Below, piece after piece: positions 26,045 to 35,197 of a DNA stretch of 64,000 nucleotides. A program made the position numbers and the translations under genes. Under the pieces are notes generated by a model. It was not told the DNA's origin and searched no databases. It saw only the letters and a list, made by a program, of their open reading frames with translations. This DNA comes from Lachnospiraceae bacterium (GTDB lineage Bacteria; Bacillota; Clostridia; Lachnospirales; Lachnospiraceae): positions 62,001-126,000 of the forward strand of contig JAFUXA010000009.1 of assembly GCA_017470985.1 (NCBI GenBank), written 5' to 3'. Within the stretch, counting starts at the first letter, position 1; every line of letters starts with the position of its first letter.

Positions 26045-26932
26045 ATGGCGTCAAAGGTATATTTTATCAAAGATGTTACTGCAGATTCGGTAGTGAAAAT
26101 GTATGATGAGTTGGGAATTTCATTGCCGGGGAATGTAGCAGTGAAGGTTCATTCCGGTGAAGAAGGTAATCAGAATTATCTGAAGCCTGAATTTTGGAAG
26201 CCTATGGTGGAACATGTAAATGGTACTGTAGTTGAATGTAATACTGCTTATGAGGGCGAGAGAAATTACACTGACAAGCATGTGAAATTATTGAAGCGTC
26301 ATGGATGGAGTGATTACTTTGATGTGGATTTGATGGATGCAGAGGGACCGGATATTGAGATCCCGGTTGCCAATGGTACTCATCTCAAGACTGATATTAT
26401 GGGCAAGAATTTCTTGAATTATGATTCTATGTTGGTGCTGTCTCATTTCAAGGGACATCCAATGGGAGGCTTCGGCGGAGCATTGAAGCAGTTATCTATT
26501 GGTTGTGCTTCCTGTGCCGGAAAAGTACAGATTCATTCTGCCGGGAAATATAGAGATGCCAAGGATCAGGGAGTGGTATGGACAGACCTTCCTGAGCAGG
26601 ATGCATTTCTTGAGAGTATGGCAGAAGCTGCTTCTGCAGTTGTAGATCATTTCGGTGAAAATATTGCATTTATTAATGTAATGGCCAATATGTCTGTGGA
26701 TTGTGACTGCTGTGCCATAGCTGAGGATCCTTGCCTCAAGGATATTGGTATTCTGGCTAGTTTGGATCCTGTTGCCATTGACAGGGCCTGCCTTGATTTG
26801 GTTTATGCTTCTAAGGATGAAGGTAGAGAACATTTCTTAGAGAGAGTTACATCAAGAAATGGTGAGCACACTGTTGATGTGGCAGCTAAACTTGGAGTCG
26901 GAAGCTTGGAATACGAACTTATTGAGTTATAG
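26045..26932 (+). CDS. DUF362 domain protein
   Basis: 295 aa. The DUF362 pattern shows as NVAVKVHSGEEGN near the start, LSHFKGHPMGGFGGALKQLSIGC in the middle, and CDCCAIAEDPCLKDIGILASLDPVAIDRA near the end. Many relatives carry ferredoxin-like iron-sulfur sites; here Cys clusters SCAGK and DCDCC are present but no CxxCxxC-type ferredoxin domain. Function unknown. GGAGGTATG precedes the start. Its 3' end is duplicated just downstream. Confidence 0.88.
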   Translation: MASKVYFIKDVTADSVVKMYDELGISLPGNVAVKVHSGEEGNQNYLKPEFWKPMVEHVNGTVVECNTAYEGERNYTDKHVKLLKRHGWSDYFDVDLMDAEGPDIEIPVANGTHLKTDIMGKNFLNYDSMLVLSHFKGHPMGGFGGALKQLSIGCASCAGKVQIHSAGKYRDAKDQGVVWTDLPEQDAFLESMAEAASAVVDHFGENIAFINVMANMSVDCDCCAIAEDPCLKDIGILASLDPVAIDRACLDLVYASKDEGREHFLERVTSRNGEHTVDVAAKLGVGSLEYELIEL

Positions 26933-27003
26933 GTAATTGCCGGCGGCGAAGCTTGGCGTTGGAAGCTTGAAATATGAACTTATTGAGTTATAAGAAATTA
27001 CCG
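26882..27003 (+). repeat. 61-bp tandem duplication of the DUF362 gene's 3' end
   Basis: 26882-26942 (end of the gene, stop codon and 10 bases after) is repeated at 26943-27003. Read in register, both encode AAKLGVGSL(E/K)YELIEL-stop. Of the changes across the 16 sense codons, seven or so are third-position synonymous and one changes E to K. The second copy is untranslated. A few bases of a third unit may follow (27004-27014). Confidence 0.85.
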
Positions 27004-27042
27004 CCAGCGAAGCTATGAATGAGAGAATATAGATTACAATTT

Positions 27043-27078
27043 AAACTCCCTGGATTATAAAATGACAGGGAGTTTTTT
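27043..27078 (+). terminator. Intrinsic terminator after the DUF362 gene
   Basis: AAACTCCCTG (27043-27052) pairs perfectly with CAGGGAGTTT (27066-27075), followed by T6. Confidence 0.92.
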
Positions 27079-27089
27079 GTGTGAAAATC

Positions 27090-27118
27090 TTGCCCCAAAT
27101 TCCTTGAATCGGTATAAT
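27090..27118 (+). promoter_or_regulatory. Promoter of the DUF4317 gene
   Basis: TTGCCC (27090-27095), 17-bp spacer, perfect TATAAT (27113-27118); about 67 bp before the start codon. Confidence 0.65.
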
Positions 27119-27184
27119 ATTTTTTGCTGATTCATAAATTTAATTACTGGATATATATAAATAAATTGCGGGAGGATTTAATAA

Positions 27185-28411
27185 ATGAACAAAAAAGAAG
27201 TCGCTGAGTTAAAGCGTAGATTTAAAAAAGAAGGTTGTTCTATTCAGAGAATGGCCGGATGTTATGTGGATGGTGAAAAGCATAAGTTATGCTCATTTAC
27301 ACAGACATTTCTCAACCTTGAGGATGAGGAATTCTATAAATATCTGGATGTTGCCAAGAAAGCTCTGTCAGGAACTTTGGGCAACAACTTGATAAATCTG
27401 GAATTTCCTATTATTGAGGAAGAAATAGGTGGACGCCAGCAGATTCTCATGGCTCTTCGGGCCAGCAAATTACAGGATGAAGGTTTACTTGACGCTTTCT
27501 ATGATCACATTATCGATACATATGATTTCGTAGGCAACTACCTCATTACCATCTACTATGATGTATATGATATTCCAATGAAGGGAACTGACGAACTGGC
27601 CATGGATGAGTCAGACGAAGTATATGAATATATACTGGTCTGCATCAATCCTGTAACTCTGTCCAAAGCAGCTTTGGGTTATCTGGAGGACAAGAATACT
27701 ATTGGCGCCAGAATCCGTGACTGGGTTGTAGGTGTTACTGATACAGCATTTATCTTCCCTGCTTTCAACGAGAGAAGCACAGATATCCATTCTACATTGG
27801 TATATACCAAGAATGCCAAGGAGCCTCATGAAGAGTTCTGGGAAAATGGTCTCGGATGCAAGACAGTTCAAACAGCTACTCAGAAGAAGGATGCTTTTGA
27901 AAATATGGTCGTACAGGCTATGGGCCCTGACAATGAGGATACCAAAGATACAGTATTGGATGTGCAGCAAAACTTAAACGACTATATAGAAATCGAGAAG
28001 GAAAAGGTAGAAAAGGACGCGCCTATATTCATCGATGGTGAAGTGGTGGAAGAACTCCTGACTGAAGCCGGAATTCCTGAGCAGAAGGCTGAGCGTATCA
28101 AGGAAAACTTCGATAATTTCTTCGAGGATAATCTTCCGGATGCCAATGACTTGTTGGATTCAAGAGCCTTGAAGAACAACGAGATAAGAGTTGAGAAGAA
28201 GCAACTTCAGGAGAAGGTTGTAGAACTTACAAACCAATTAGAGGAAGCAGGTATCATTCAAAAGGACGGATCTTCAACAGATATTATTATCAAGGTTGAT
28301 CCTGAAAAGGTGTCAGAAGTTACAAAGCAATTTGTTGATGGTAGACAATGCATTGTCATTCCTGTTTCAGATGCTGATTCAGCAAGAGTAAATGGGGAAG
28401 AAATTGAATAG
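27185..28411 (+). CDS. DUF4317 protein
   Basis: 408 aa, soluble. It begins MNKKEVAELKRRFKKEGCSIQ and contains CYVDGEKHKLCSF and DYDFVGNYLI-type motifs (TYDFVGNYLITIYYDVYD) typical of DUF4317, a family common in Clostridia with no known function. The C-terminal third holds a coiled coil (about 335-365) and a last domain ending in VIPVSDADSARVNGEEIE. GGGAGG precedes the start. Own promoter and terminator, so monocistronic. Confidence 0.92.
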   Translation: MNKKEVAELKRRFKKEGCSIQRMAGCYVDGEKHKLCSFTQTFLNLEDEEFYKYLDVAKKALSGTLGNNLINLEFPIIEEEIGGRQQILMALRASKLQDEGLLDAFYDHIIDTYDFVGNYLITIYYDVYDIPMKGTDELAMDESDEVYEYILVCINPVTLSKAALGYLEDKNTIGARIRDWVVGVTDTAFIFPAFNERSTDIHSTLVYTKNAKEPHEEFWENGLGCKTVQTATQKKDAFENMVVQAMGPDNEDTKDTVLDVQQNLNDYIEIEKEKVEKDAPIFIDGEVVEELLTEAGIPEQKAERIKENFDNFFEDNLPDANDLLDSRALKNNEIRVEKKQLQEKVVELTNQLEEAGIIQKDGSSTDIIIKVDPEKVSEVTKQFVDGRQCIVIPVSDADSARVNGEEIE

Positions 28412-28455
28412 ATTCTTAAATTGGAATTTTATAATTACCAAATAGGATAAATATT

Positions 28456-28486
28456 AGATGGAGGCTTGATTCCTCCATCTTTTTTT
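28456..28486 (+). terminator. Intrinsic terminator after DUF4317
   Basis: AGATGGAGG (28456-28464) pairs with CCTCCATCT (28472-28480), then T7. Confidence 0.92.
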
Positions 28487-28589
28487 GTTGATTTTACAAG
28501 CGATTAGAGTTAAAATATTGCAGTATAATTTTAATATTTTATATTAAGGAATTTGACTTATTTTAAGGAAGTCAAAATTGGAGGACATT

Positions 28590-29972
28590 ATGATTAACGT
28601 AAGAGATTTATTTCATGGCTACAAGGATATGGATGGCCAGACAGTTACAATCGGTGGCTGGGTGAGAAGTATCCGCGATTCAAAAACTTTTGGATTCATG
28701 GTAGTAAATGACGGTACTTTCTTCGAACCGGTACAGGTCGTTTACAATGATGAGTTAAATAATTTCGCAGCTATAAATAAATTGAACGTTGGGGCTGCTG
28801 TCGTAGTTACAGGTGAGGTAAAGGTTACACCAGATATGAAGCAGCCGTTTGAGATACATGCAGCAGAAGTTGTAGTTGAGGGAGAGTCAACTCCTGATTA
28901 TCCACTTCAGAAGAAGAGACATTCTATGGAATATTTGAGAACAATCTCTCATCTTCGTCCTAGAACCAATACTTTTGAGGCGGTATTTAGAGTTAGATCA
29001 CTGTGTGCATATGCTATCCATAAATTCTTCCAGGAGAGAGACTTCGTATATGTACATACACCACTTATCACAAGCAGTGATGCTGAGGGTGCTGGAGAGA
29101 TGTTCCAGGTTACTACAATGGATCTGAAGAATGTACCACAGGTAGACGGCAAGGTAGACTATAGTCAGGATTTCTTTGGCAAGTCTACAAATCTTACAGT
29201 GTCAGGTCAGTTAAATGGTGAGACATTTGCACAGGCATTCAAGAATATCTATACATTTGGACCTACATTTAGAGCAGAGAATTCTAATACAACTCGTCAT
29301 GCAGCAGAGTTCTGGATGATTGAGCCTGAGATTTCATTTGCAGATCTTGAGGATGATATGATTCTGGCTGAGAGCATGCTTAAATATGTCATTAATTATG
29401 TGTTAGAACATGCACCTGAGGAGATGAATTTCTTCAATTCATTTATCGACAAGGGCTTGATTGAGAGATTGCAGCATGTTGCAAATTCTGATTTTGGCCG
29501 CATCACATATACAGATGCAATTGCAGAGCTTGAGAAGCACAATGATGAATTCGATTACAAAGTATATTGGGGATGTGATCTTCAGACAGAACATGAGAGA
29601 TATCTCACAGAGCAGATTTTCAAGAGACCGGTATTTGTTACAGATTATCCAAAGGAAATCAAAGCGTTCTACATGAAGCTGAACGAGGATGGCAAGACAG
29701 TTGCAGCAATGGATTGTCTGGTTCCGGGAATCGGAGAAATCATCGGTGGAAGCCAGAGAGAGGATGACTACGAAGTATTGCGTAAGCGTATGGCTGAGTG
29801 TGGTCTGAAGGAAGAAGATTATGGATTCTATCTGGATTTGAGAAAATACGGAAGCTCAAGACATGCCGGATTCGGTCTTGGATTTGAGAGATGTGTAATG
29901 TATCTCACAGGTATGGGTAATATCCGTGATGTAATCCCATTCCCAAGAACAGTAGGAAATTGTGAATTATAA
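28590..29972 (+). CDS. asnS: Asparaginyl-tRNA synthetase
   Basis: 460 aa class IIb synthetase from ATG 28590 (GGAGGA directly before; a TTG at 28578 is in frame but would sit on the ribosome site). The OB-fold anticodon domain is at 1-120 ([24 protein letters not shown]). Class II motif 2 is at [20 protein letters not shown], and motif 3 is [21 protein letters not shown]. Complete. It is followed by a terminator and then asnA, so the cell both charges tRNA-Asn directly and makes asparagine. Confidence 0.97.
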   Translation: MINVRDLFHGYKDMDGQTVTIGGWVRSIRDSKTFGFMVVNDGTFFEPVQVVYNDELNNFAAINKLNVGAAVVVTGEVKVTPDMKQPFEIHAAEVVVEGESTPDYPLQKKRHSMEYLRTISHLRPRTNTFEAVFRVRSLCAYAIHKFFQERDFVYVHTPLITSSDAEGAGEMFQVTTMDLKNVPQVDGKVDYSQDFFGKSTNLTVSGQLNGETFAQAFKNIYTFGPTFRAENSNTTRHAAEFWMIEPEISFADLEDDMILAESMLKYVINYVLEHAPEEMNFFNSFIDKGLIERLQHVANSDFGRITYTDAIAELEKHNDEFDYKVYWGCDLQTEHERYLTEQIFKRPVFVTDYPKEIKAFYMKLNEDGKTVAAMDCLVPGIGEIIGGSQREDDYEVLRKRMAECGLKEEDYGFYLDLRKYGSSRHAGFGLGFERCVMYLTGMGNIRDVIPFPRTVGNCEL

Positions 29973-29980
29973 GATTACTA

Positions 29981-30026
29981 CAAGTGGTGATGTGCAAATT
30001 TGTGCATTACCACTTGATGTTTTTTT
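29981..30026 (+). terminator. Intrinsic terminator between asnS and asnA
   Basis: CAAGTGGT (29981-29988) pairs with ACCACTTG (30009-30016); an inner TGCA/TGCA pairing extends the stem. T7 follows. Confidence 0.85.
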
Positions 30027-30148
30027 ATTTTCTTGATGACTTTAGCTCGGTAAAGGTGTAAAATGGTATTGTGTTATTGATAGAAAATGATTATTATATT
30101 TTATCGGGCGTAAATTATATTACTTGAATTTATAGAAGGGCAAATAAG

Positions 30149-31159
30149 ATGAGTAAAATATATATTCCGGAGGATTATACCCCGGTTCTTAGTCTGAAAC
30201 AGACAGAGATTGCGATAAAGAAAGTAAAGGATTTCTTTCAGAGACAGCTTATGGCTGAGTTGAACTTACATAGAGTGTCAGCTCCACTTTTTGTAACACC
30301 TGAGTCGGGTTTAAATGATAACTTAAATGGTGTTGAGAGACCGGTAAGTTTCGGTATCAAGGAATTAGATGATAAGGAAGTTGAGATTGTACATTCCCTT
30401 GCAAAATGGAAGAGAATGGCTCTTGGCAGATATGGCTTTGATGTTGGAGAAGGTCTCTATACAGATATGAATGCTATCCGTAGAGATGAGGATACTGATA
30501 ATATCCATTCTATATATGTAGATCAGTGGGACTGGGAGAAGATAATCAAGAAGTCGGATAGAACAGATGAGACTCTTGAGGAGACAGTCAAGGCTGTATA
30601 TGACGCACTTCGTATTACAGAGAAGTATGTGTCCAATGAATATGAGTATGTGAAATGTATCTTGCCTGAGCAGATATATTTTATAACATCCCAGGAGTTG
30701 GAGGATATGTATCCTGATTTGACACCAAAGGAGAGAGAATATAACATCTGTAAATTACATGGTGCTGTATTTATCAAGCAGATTGGTGATAAGTTGAAAT
30801 CAGGTGAGAAGCATGACGGAAGAGCTCCTGATTATGATGACTGGAAATTAAATGGTGATATATTAGTATATTATCCGGTATTAGATATTGCTTTGGAATT
30901 GTCATCTATGGGAATTCGCGTGGATGAGGATTCATTGGTGGAGCAGTTGGATAAGGCAGGTTGCCCTGAGAGAGCAAAGTTACCATTCCAGTCTGATATT
31001 ATTAATAAAAAGCTGCCATATACCATTGGTGGTGGTATCGGTCAGTCCAGAATATGTATGTTCTTCCTTAGAAAATGTCACATTGGTGAGGTACAGGTTT
31101 CAAGCTGGCCTCAGGAAGATGTGGATTACGCAAGAACTAAGGGTGTAATAATATTATAA
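30149..31159 (+). CDS. asnA: Aspartate-ammonia ligase (AsnA-type asparagine synthetase)
   Basis: 336 aa. It makes asparagine from aspartate, ammonia and ATP. Family blocks are clear: [48 protein letters not shown] and the C-terminal [23 protein letters not shown]. It is related to class II synthetases such as the preceding asnS. Normal length. The 120-bp leader holds no T-box that could be recognised. yerC follows after 16 bp and is probably co-transcribed. Confidence 0.97.
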   Translation: MSKIYIPEDYTPVLSLKQTEIAIKKVKDFFQRQLMAELNLHRVSAPLFVTPESGLNDNLNGVERPVSFGIKELDDKEVEIVHSLAKWKRMALGRYGFDVGEGLYTDMNAIRRDEDTDNIHSIYVDQWDWEKIIKKSDRTDETLEETVKAVYDALRITEKYVSNEYEYVKCILPEQIYFITSQELEDMYPDLTPKEREYNICKLHGAVFIKQIGDKLKSGEKHDGRAPDYDDWKLNGDILVYYPVLDIALELSSMGIRVDEDSLVEQLDKAGCPERAKLPFQSDIINKKLPYTIGGGIGQSRICMFFLRKCHIGEVQVSSWPQEDVDYARTKGVIIL

Positions 31160-31175
31160 AATTAGGAGTGTATAA

Positions 31176-31469
31176 ATGAGTAAGAAGATTGAAAGTCCAG
31201 AGATGGATAGACTTATGGAGGGCATTTTATGCCTGAAGAGTAAGGAGGAGGCGTATCAGTTCTTTGAGGATTTATGTACAATAAATGAGATGGAGAGCTT
31301 ATGCCAGAGATTTGAAGTTGCTGGAATGCTTCGTCAGGATGAGACTTACCAGGAGATTGTAGAAAAAACTGGCGCTTCAACAGCTACCATCAGCAGAGTG
31401 AAAAGAGCATTGAACTATGGTACTGATGGATACGACTTGATAATCAATAGACTTGAAGAAAACGACTAA
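31176..31469 (+). CDS. YerC/YecD family TrpR-related DNA-binding protein
   Basis: 97 aa. The TrpR-type core reads FFEDLCTINEMESLCQRFEVAGML, and the helix-turn-helix is YQEIVEKTGASTATISRVKRAL. Members of this Firmicute family resemble the tryptophan repressor but their regulon is undefined. Position after asnA suggests control of amino-acid genes; that is inference. Short spacing (16 bp) and a TTAGGAGTG site. Confidence 0.93.
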   Translation: MSKKIESPEMDRLMEGILCLKSKEEAYQFFEDLCTINEMESLCQRFEVAGMLRQDETYQEIVEKTGASTATISRVKRALNYGTDGYDLIINRLEEND

Positions 31470-31506
31470 TACTATATTAACGATATGAGGCTTGAGGAAT
31501 GAAAAA

Positions 31507-31545
31507 GCAAAAAAGAGTAGTTCGTAATGAACTACTCTTTTTGCG
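31507..31545. terminator. Bidirectional terminator between yerC and the DUF1836 gene
   Basis: AAAGAGTAGTTC and GAACTACTCTTT form a stem of at least 15 bp with a 5-nt loop; T5 on the plus side and T6 on the minus side. Confidence 0.9.
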
Positions 31546-31548
31546 TAC

Positions 31549-32181
31549 TTATTTATCTTTCTTTTCTTTTTTCTTATCATCATCATTGTCATGCTTTTTC
31601 TTGGACATATCAATGAATTCTTCTATCATCATTTTCTTGATATATACATCGAAGCCCAGCATACATATGAAAGTGAAGTTCTCCAACATTTCCTGATCTT
31701 CTTCTGGCGCATCTGTGAACATGCCACGACTGTCATTGAACTTTTTGATCATATCTTTTACCAGAATTCTGGCTTCAGTACTTTCCAATTCAACCATCTT
31801 GGAATAGATGTCATAGAAGGAGATGTTGGAATCTGTTCCGAAGTAGTTGTCCTTCAGTGGCTCTAATATTTCTCCCACATCAGATATACTCATGAAGTTC
31901 TTGAAATAATATATGAATATCAACATGAGCACATGATCTCTGGAATACTTCTTCTTCTCAGGCGGTGGCAAGATGTGATTCTTGGCATAGTTGTTGATCA
32001 TGGTCTTGGTCAGCGTCTTGTCCTCAGGGTTTCTCTTGGTGGACTCAAGTTGTGAGTCGATAAATGTTGTCACCTGATCCACATACAAATCAATATTTGG
32101 AATATCCTCCGGATGGACATAATCTAATTCTGAAAAATGTTTTAGCATCTCATTTAATAATTGTCTTGATTCTGATTTCAT
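31549..32181 (-). CDS. DUF1836 protein
   Basis: 210 aa. DUF1836 features: IPNIDLYVDQVTTFID, then TKTMINNYAKNHILPPPEKKKYSRDH, a MerR-like winged helix-turn-helix layout, followed by an all-helical region. A highly charged Lys/Asp tail (KKKHDNDDDKKKEKKDK) ends the protein. DNA binding is likely but unproven; no target is known. It is a single leftward gene divergent from pcrA. Confidence 0.88.
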   Translation of the reverse strand: MKSESRQLLNEMLKHFSELDYVHPEDIPNIDLYVDQVTTFIDSQLESTKRNPEDKTLTKTMINNYAKNHILPPPEKKKYSRDHVLMLIFIYYFKNFMSISDVGEILEPLKDNYFGTDSNISFYDIYSKMVELESTEARILVKDMIKKFNDSRGMFTDAPEEDQEMLENFTFICMLGFDVYIKKMMIEEFIDMSKKKHDNDDDKKKEKKDK

Positions 32182-32463
32182 GGTTACGCCTCGTTGTTTA
32201 TTAAATCATTTGCTTGAAAATAGCTTATAGATACATTATATAGTTTTAAAAACCACATGACAAGAATTTGAGTTTATATCTCATCTTATGCATACGGCAT
32301 GATGTGAGAGGAGAATGTGTTTATAAAATATGAAAACAATATCATGTAATTCTTATGCAGGATGCACCTTGGTGTATGATGTGGAAAATGTTAAAATGGA
32401 ATGTGCTTAGCGTAAACGAGAAATACATGAATAAATCATTAGTAATAGATAAGGAAATAGTAA
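32182..32463. other. 282-bp divergent intergenic region before pcrA
   Basis: AT-rich region between DUF1836 (leftward) and pcrA (rightward). I see no tRNA, terminator or convincing consensus promoter. A 26-codon ATG frame at 32330-32410 has no well-spaced ribosome site and is probably not a gene. Confidence 0.5.
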
Positions 32464-34683
32464 ATGGGAATATATGATTCATTAAATCTGGAACAAAAAA
32501 AGGGCGTGGAGACAGTAGAGGGTCCGGTGCTTATACTTGCAGGAGCGGGAAGTGGTAAGACCAGAGTGTTGACTCACAGAGTGGCACATTTGATTCATGA
32601 TTTGGGTGTTAGTCCATTTAACATTATGGCGATTACATTTACCAACAAGGCTGCCGGCGAGATGAAGGAGAGAATTGATAATCTGGTAGGTATGGGCTCA
32701 GAGGGAATCTGGGTGGCAACATTTCACTCAAGCTGCGTGAGAATGTTGCGTAGATTTGCAGATAGAATTGGATATGACACCAACTTTGCTATCTATGATA
32801 CTGATGATTCCAAGGCTTTGATGAAGGAAGTATGTAAATATTGCAATGTGGATACTAAGCAGTATAAAGAACGCACATTTCTCAATGAGATTTCTTCTGC
32901 TAAGAATGAACTTATAAATGAAGAAATGTATGCGTCCCAGAATTCTGCTGATTTCCGCAAGGAGATATTTATAAGAGTGTACCGCGAATACCAGGCCAGA
33001 CTTCGTGCCAACAATGCCATGGATTTTGATGACTTGATTATGAAGACTGTGGAACTTCTGAAATATCAGACAGATGTGCTGAAGTTTTATCAGGACAGAT
33101 TCCATTATATTATGGTAGACGAGTATCAGGATACCAATACTGCTCAGTTTGAGCTGGTTCGTCTCCTGGCTTCAGGTCGACAGAATCTCTGCGTGGTTGG
33201 TGATGATGATCAGTCCATCTATAAATTTAGAGGAGCAAATATTTATAATATTTTAAATTTTGAAAAACATTTTCCGGACGCTACTGTAATTAAGCTGGAG
33301 CAGAATTACAGATCTACTGGAAATATTTTAAATGCTGCCAACAGTGTTATTGCCAATAATGTGGGCCGCAAGGAGAAGAAACTCTGGACTGAAAATGATG
33401 AGGGAGACAAGGTTCACTTCGAGATGTTGGAGTCAGCCTATGAGGAGGCAGACTATATCGTCCGTGATATTGTGCGCCAAAACAGAAATGGCAAATATGG
33501 CTTTGGTGACAGTGCTATTTTATATAGAACCAATGCTCAGTCTCGTATCCTGGAAGAGAAATTTATCTTCGAGGGCGTGCCATACAAGATTGTAGGTGGA
33601 GTGAACTTCTATGCCAGAAAAGAAATCAAGGATCTGTTGTCATATATGAAAACAGTCAATAATTCCAGAGATGATTTGGCTGTGCAGCGTATTATAAATG
33701 TACCAAAGCGTGGAATTGGTCAGACTTCTATTTCAAGAGCGATGGATTTCGCTATCAATAATGACCTGGATCTGTTTGAAGCCTTAGAGCATACTGATAG
33801 AATTCCAAATCTTGGAAGAGCTTCCTCAAAGATTGAGCCATTTGTGGAATTGATACATGAATTGCGCCAGATTAGTGCCAATGAAGGTGTATTGGCTTTG
33901 ATAAATGCGATTATAGAAAAGACTGGTTATGTGGAAGAGCTGAAAGCGGAGAAGACCGAGGAAGCGGATGCCAGAATAGAAAATATTAACGAGCTTATCT
34001 CCAAGGTTGTGGATTATGAGCAAAATGCTGAGGAGCCTACATTAAATGGATTCCTGGAGGATGTGGCACTTGTGGCTGATATTGATTCCCTGGATGAGTC
34101 AGTGCCACAGGTTGTGATGATGACACTTCATGCGGCCAAGGGATTGGAGTTCCCAAATGTATATTTATCAGGAATGGAAGATGGATTATTCCCAAGCTTT
34201 ATGAGTATAACCGGAGATGAAAGTGAGATTGAGGAAGAGCGTAGACTTTGCTATGTGGGAATCACTCGTGCCATGAAGCGACTGACAATGACTGGAGCCA
34301 AGACTCGTATGGTTCGCGGAGAGACACATTATTCTTCTATTTCCCGATTTGTGAAAGAGATTCCAAATGATTATCTGGAGGGAAACACATGGGAGCCTAA
34401 GCCTAGAAATTATATGGATGCTCCTGTAGATGCAGCTCCAAAGAAGTCGATGAAGGGAGCGCCTCTTGCAGCTCAGACATACAAGAAGCAAAGCTTCGGA
34501 ACCAAGATTGCCAAGAACGATTTAGATTATACTGTAGGTGACCGAGTACGACATATGAGGTTTGGTGAAGGTGAAGTTGTGGACATTAATGAAGGCGGCC
34601 GTGATTATGAAGTGACTGTTGAATTTGATACGGCAGGTCGCAAGAAAATGTTTGCATCATTTGCCAAGTTACAGAAGCTATAA
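32464..34683 (+). CDS. pcrA: ATP-dependent DNA helicase PcrA (UvrD/Rep family)
   Basis: 739 aa superfamily 1A 3'-5' helicase for repair and replication-fork clearance. Motif I is AGAGSGKTRVL, motif II is MVDEYQDTN, motif III is VVGDDDQSIYKFRGA, motif IV is LEQNYRST, motif V is TLHAAKGLEFPNVYLSGMEDG, and motif VI is YVGITRAMKRL. The C-terminal Tudor-like domain (VGDRVRHMRFGEGEVVDI) that binds RNA polymerase is present. AAGGAAA precedes the start. Confidence 0.97.
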   Translation: MGIYDSLNLEQKKGVETVEGPVLILAGAGSGKTRVLTHRVAHLIHDLGVSPFNIMAITFTNKAAGEMKERIDNLVGMGSEGIWVATFHSSCVRMLRRFADRIGYDTNFAIYDTDDSKALMKEVCKYCNVDTKQYKERTFLNEISSAKNELINEEMYASQNSADFRKEIFIRVYREYQARLRANNAMDFDDLIMKTVELLKYQTDVLKFYQDRFHYIMVDEYQDTNTAQFELVRLLASGRQNLCVVGDDDQSIYKFRGANIYNILNFEKHFPDATVIKLEQNYRSTGNILNAANSVIANNVGRKEKKLWTENDEGDKVHFEMLESAYEEADYIVRDIVRQNRNGKYGFGDSAILYRTNAQSRILEEKFIFEGVPYKIVGGVNFYARKEIKDLLSYMKTVNNSRDDLAVQRIINVPKRGIGQTSISRAMDFAINNDLDLFEALEHTDRIPNLGRASSKIEPFVELIHELRQISANEGVLALINAIIEKTGYVEELKAEKTEEADARIENINELISKVVDYEQNAEEPTLNGFLEDVALVADIDSLDESVPQVVMMTLHAAKGLEFPNVYLSGMEDGLFPSFMSITGDESEIEEERRLCYVGITRAMKRLTMTGAKTRMVRGETHYSSISRFVKEIPNDYLEGNTWEPKPRNYMDAPVDAAPKKSMKGAPLAAQTYKKQSFGTKIAKNDLDYTVGDRVRHMRFGEGEVVDINEGGRDYEVTVEFDTAGRKKMFASFAKLQKL

Positions 34684-34839
34684 CTATGTAATAATTGATT
34701 TGGCAACTGGCAAAATCATGAGAAAAAATCTGTGTAATGGGTAGAATAAGAAATTAGCTAATGTTATAATTGTCAGTAGATGATGAGTCTGTGATGTCTG
34801 AGATATATACATCATAGATGTTGGTGAGGGTGTATATAA

Positions 34840-35112
34840 GTGCTGGACAGAGAAGATTTATATGAGTTAGTAGACTTGTCAAAGTTGGCAATAAGAACAA
34901 AGAAATCATATGAAGAGGTGAAGACTATGGGAGACAAGAAATTTAGTATTAAGGGTTTAGTTATTTTCGCAGCTGTGATAGCGGCTATTGGTGGAGTGGT
35001 TTATGCCATTTATAATTATTTCAAGAAGGATTATGACGACGAGTTCATGGATGACTTCGATGATTTCGATGAAGATGATGATGAAATTTTTGATGAAGAT
35101 TTAGATTCATAG
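34840..35112 (+). CDS. Small membrane protein with acidic tail (DUF4366-like)
   Basis: 90 aa from GTG 34840 (GGTGAGGGTG upstream). Helical N-terminus EDLYELVDLSKLAI, one membrane helix (about residues 41-58, LVIFAAVIAAIGGVVYAIYN), then an almost purely Asp/Glu/Phe tail (DDEFMDDFDDFDEDDDE). This architecture is conserved in Lachnospiraceae; function unknown. An internal ATG at 34927 also has a ribosome-like AGGTGA and would give a 61-residue form. Tail topology cannot be decided by eye. Confidence 0.75.
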   Translation: MLDREDLYELVDLSKLAIRTKKSYEEVKTMGDKKFSIKGLVIFAAVIAAIGGVVYAIYNYFKKDYDDEFMDDFDDFDEDDDEIFDEDLDS

Positions 35113-35197
35113 ATTACTTGGCCCGGCATAATTGATATGCACGGGCTGATTTTTTATATACTAAAATATAATAGATATTAGATAAGGAATAGAAAAC

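Noticed and set aside
28487..28589. T-box riboswitch before asnS
   Set aside because: The leader is too short, and neither a T-box sequence nor a specifier stem could be found.
32330..32410. 26-codon frame upstream of pcrA
   Set aside because: The nearest GAGAGGAG lies 16 or more bases away, and no promoter, terminator or homology supports it.
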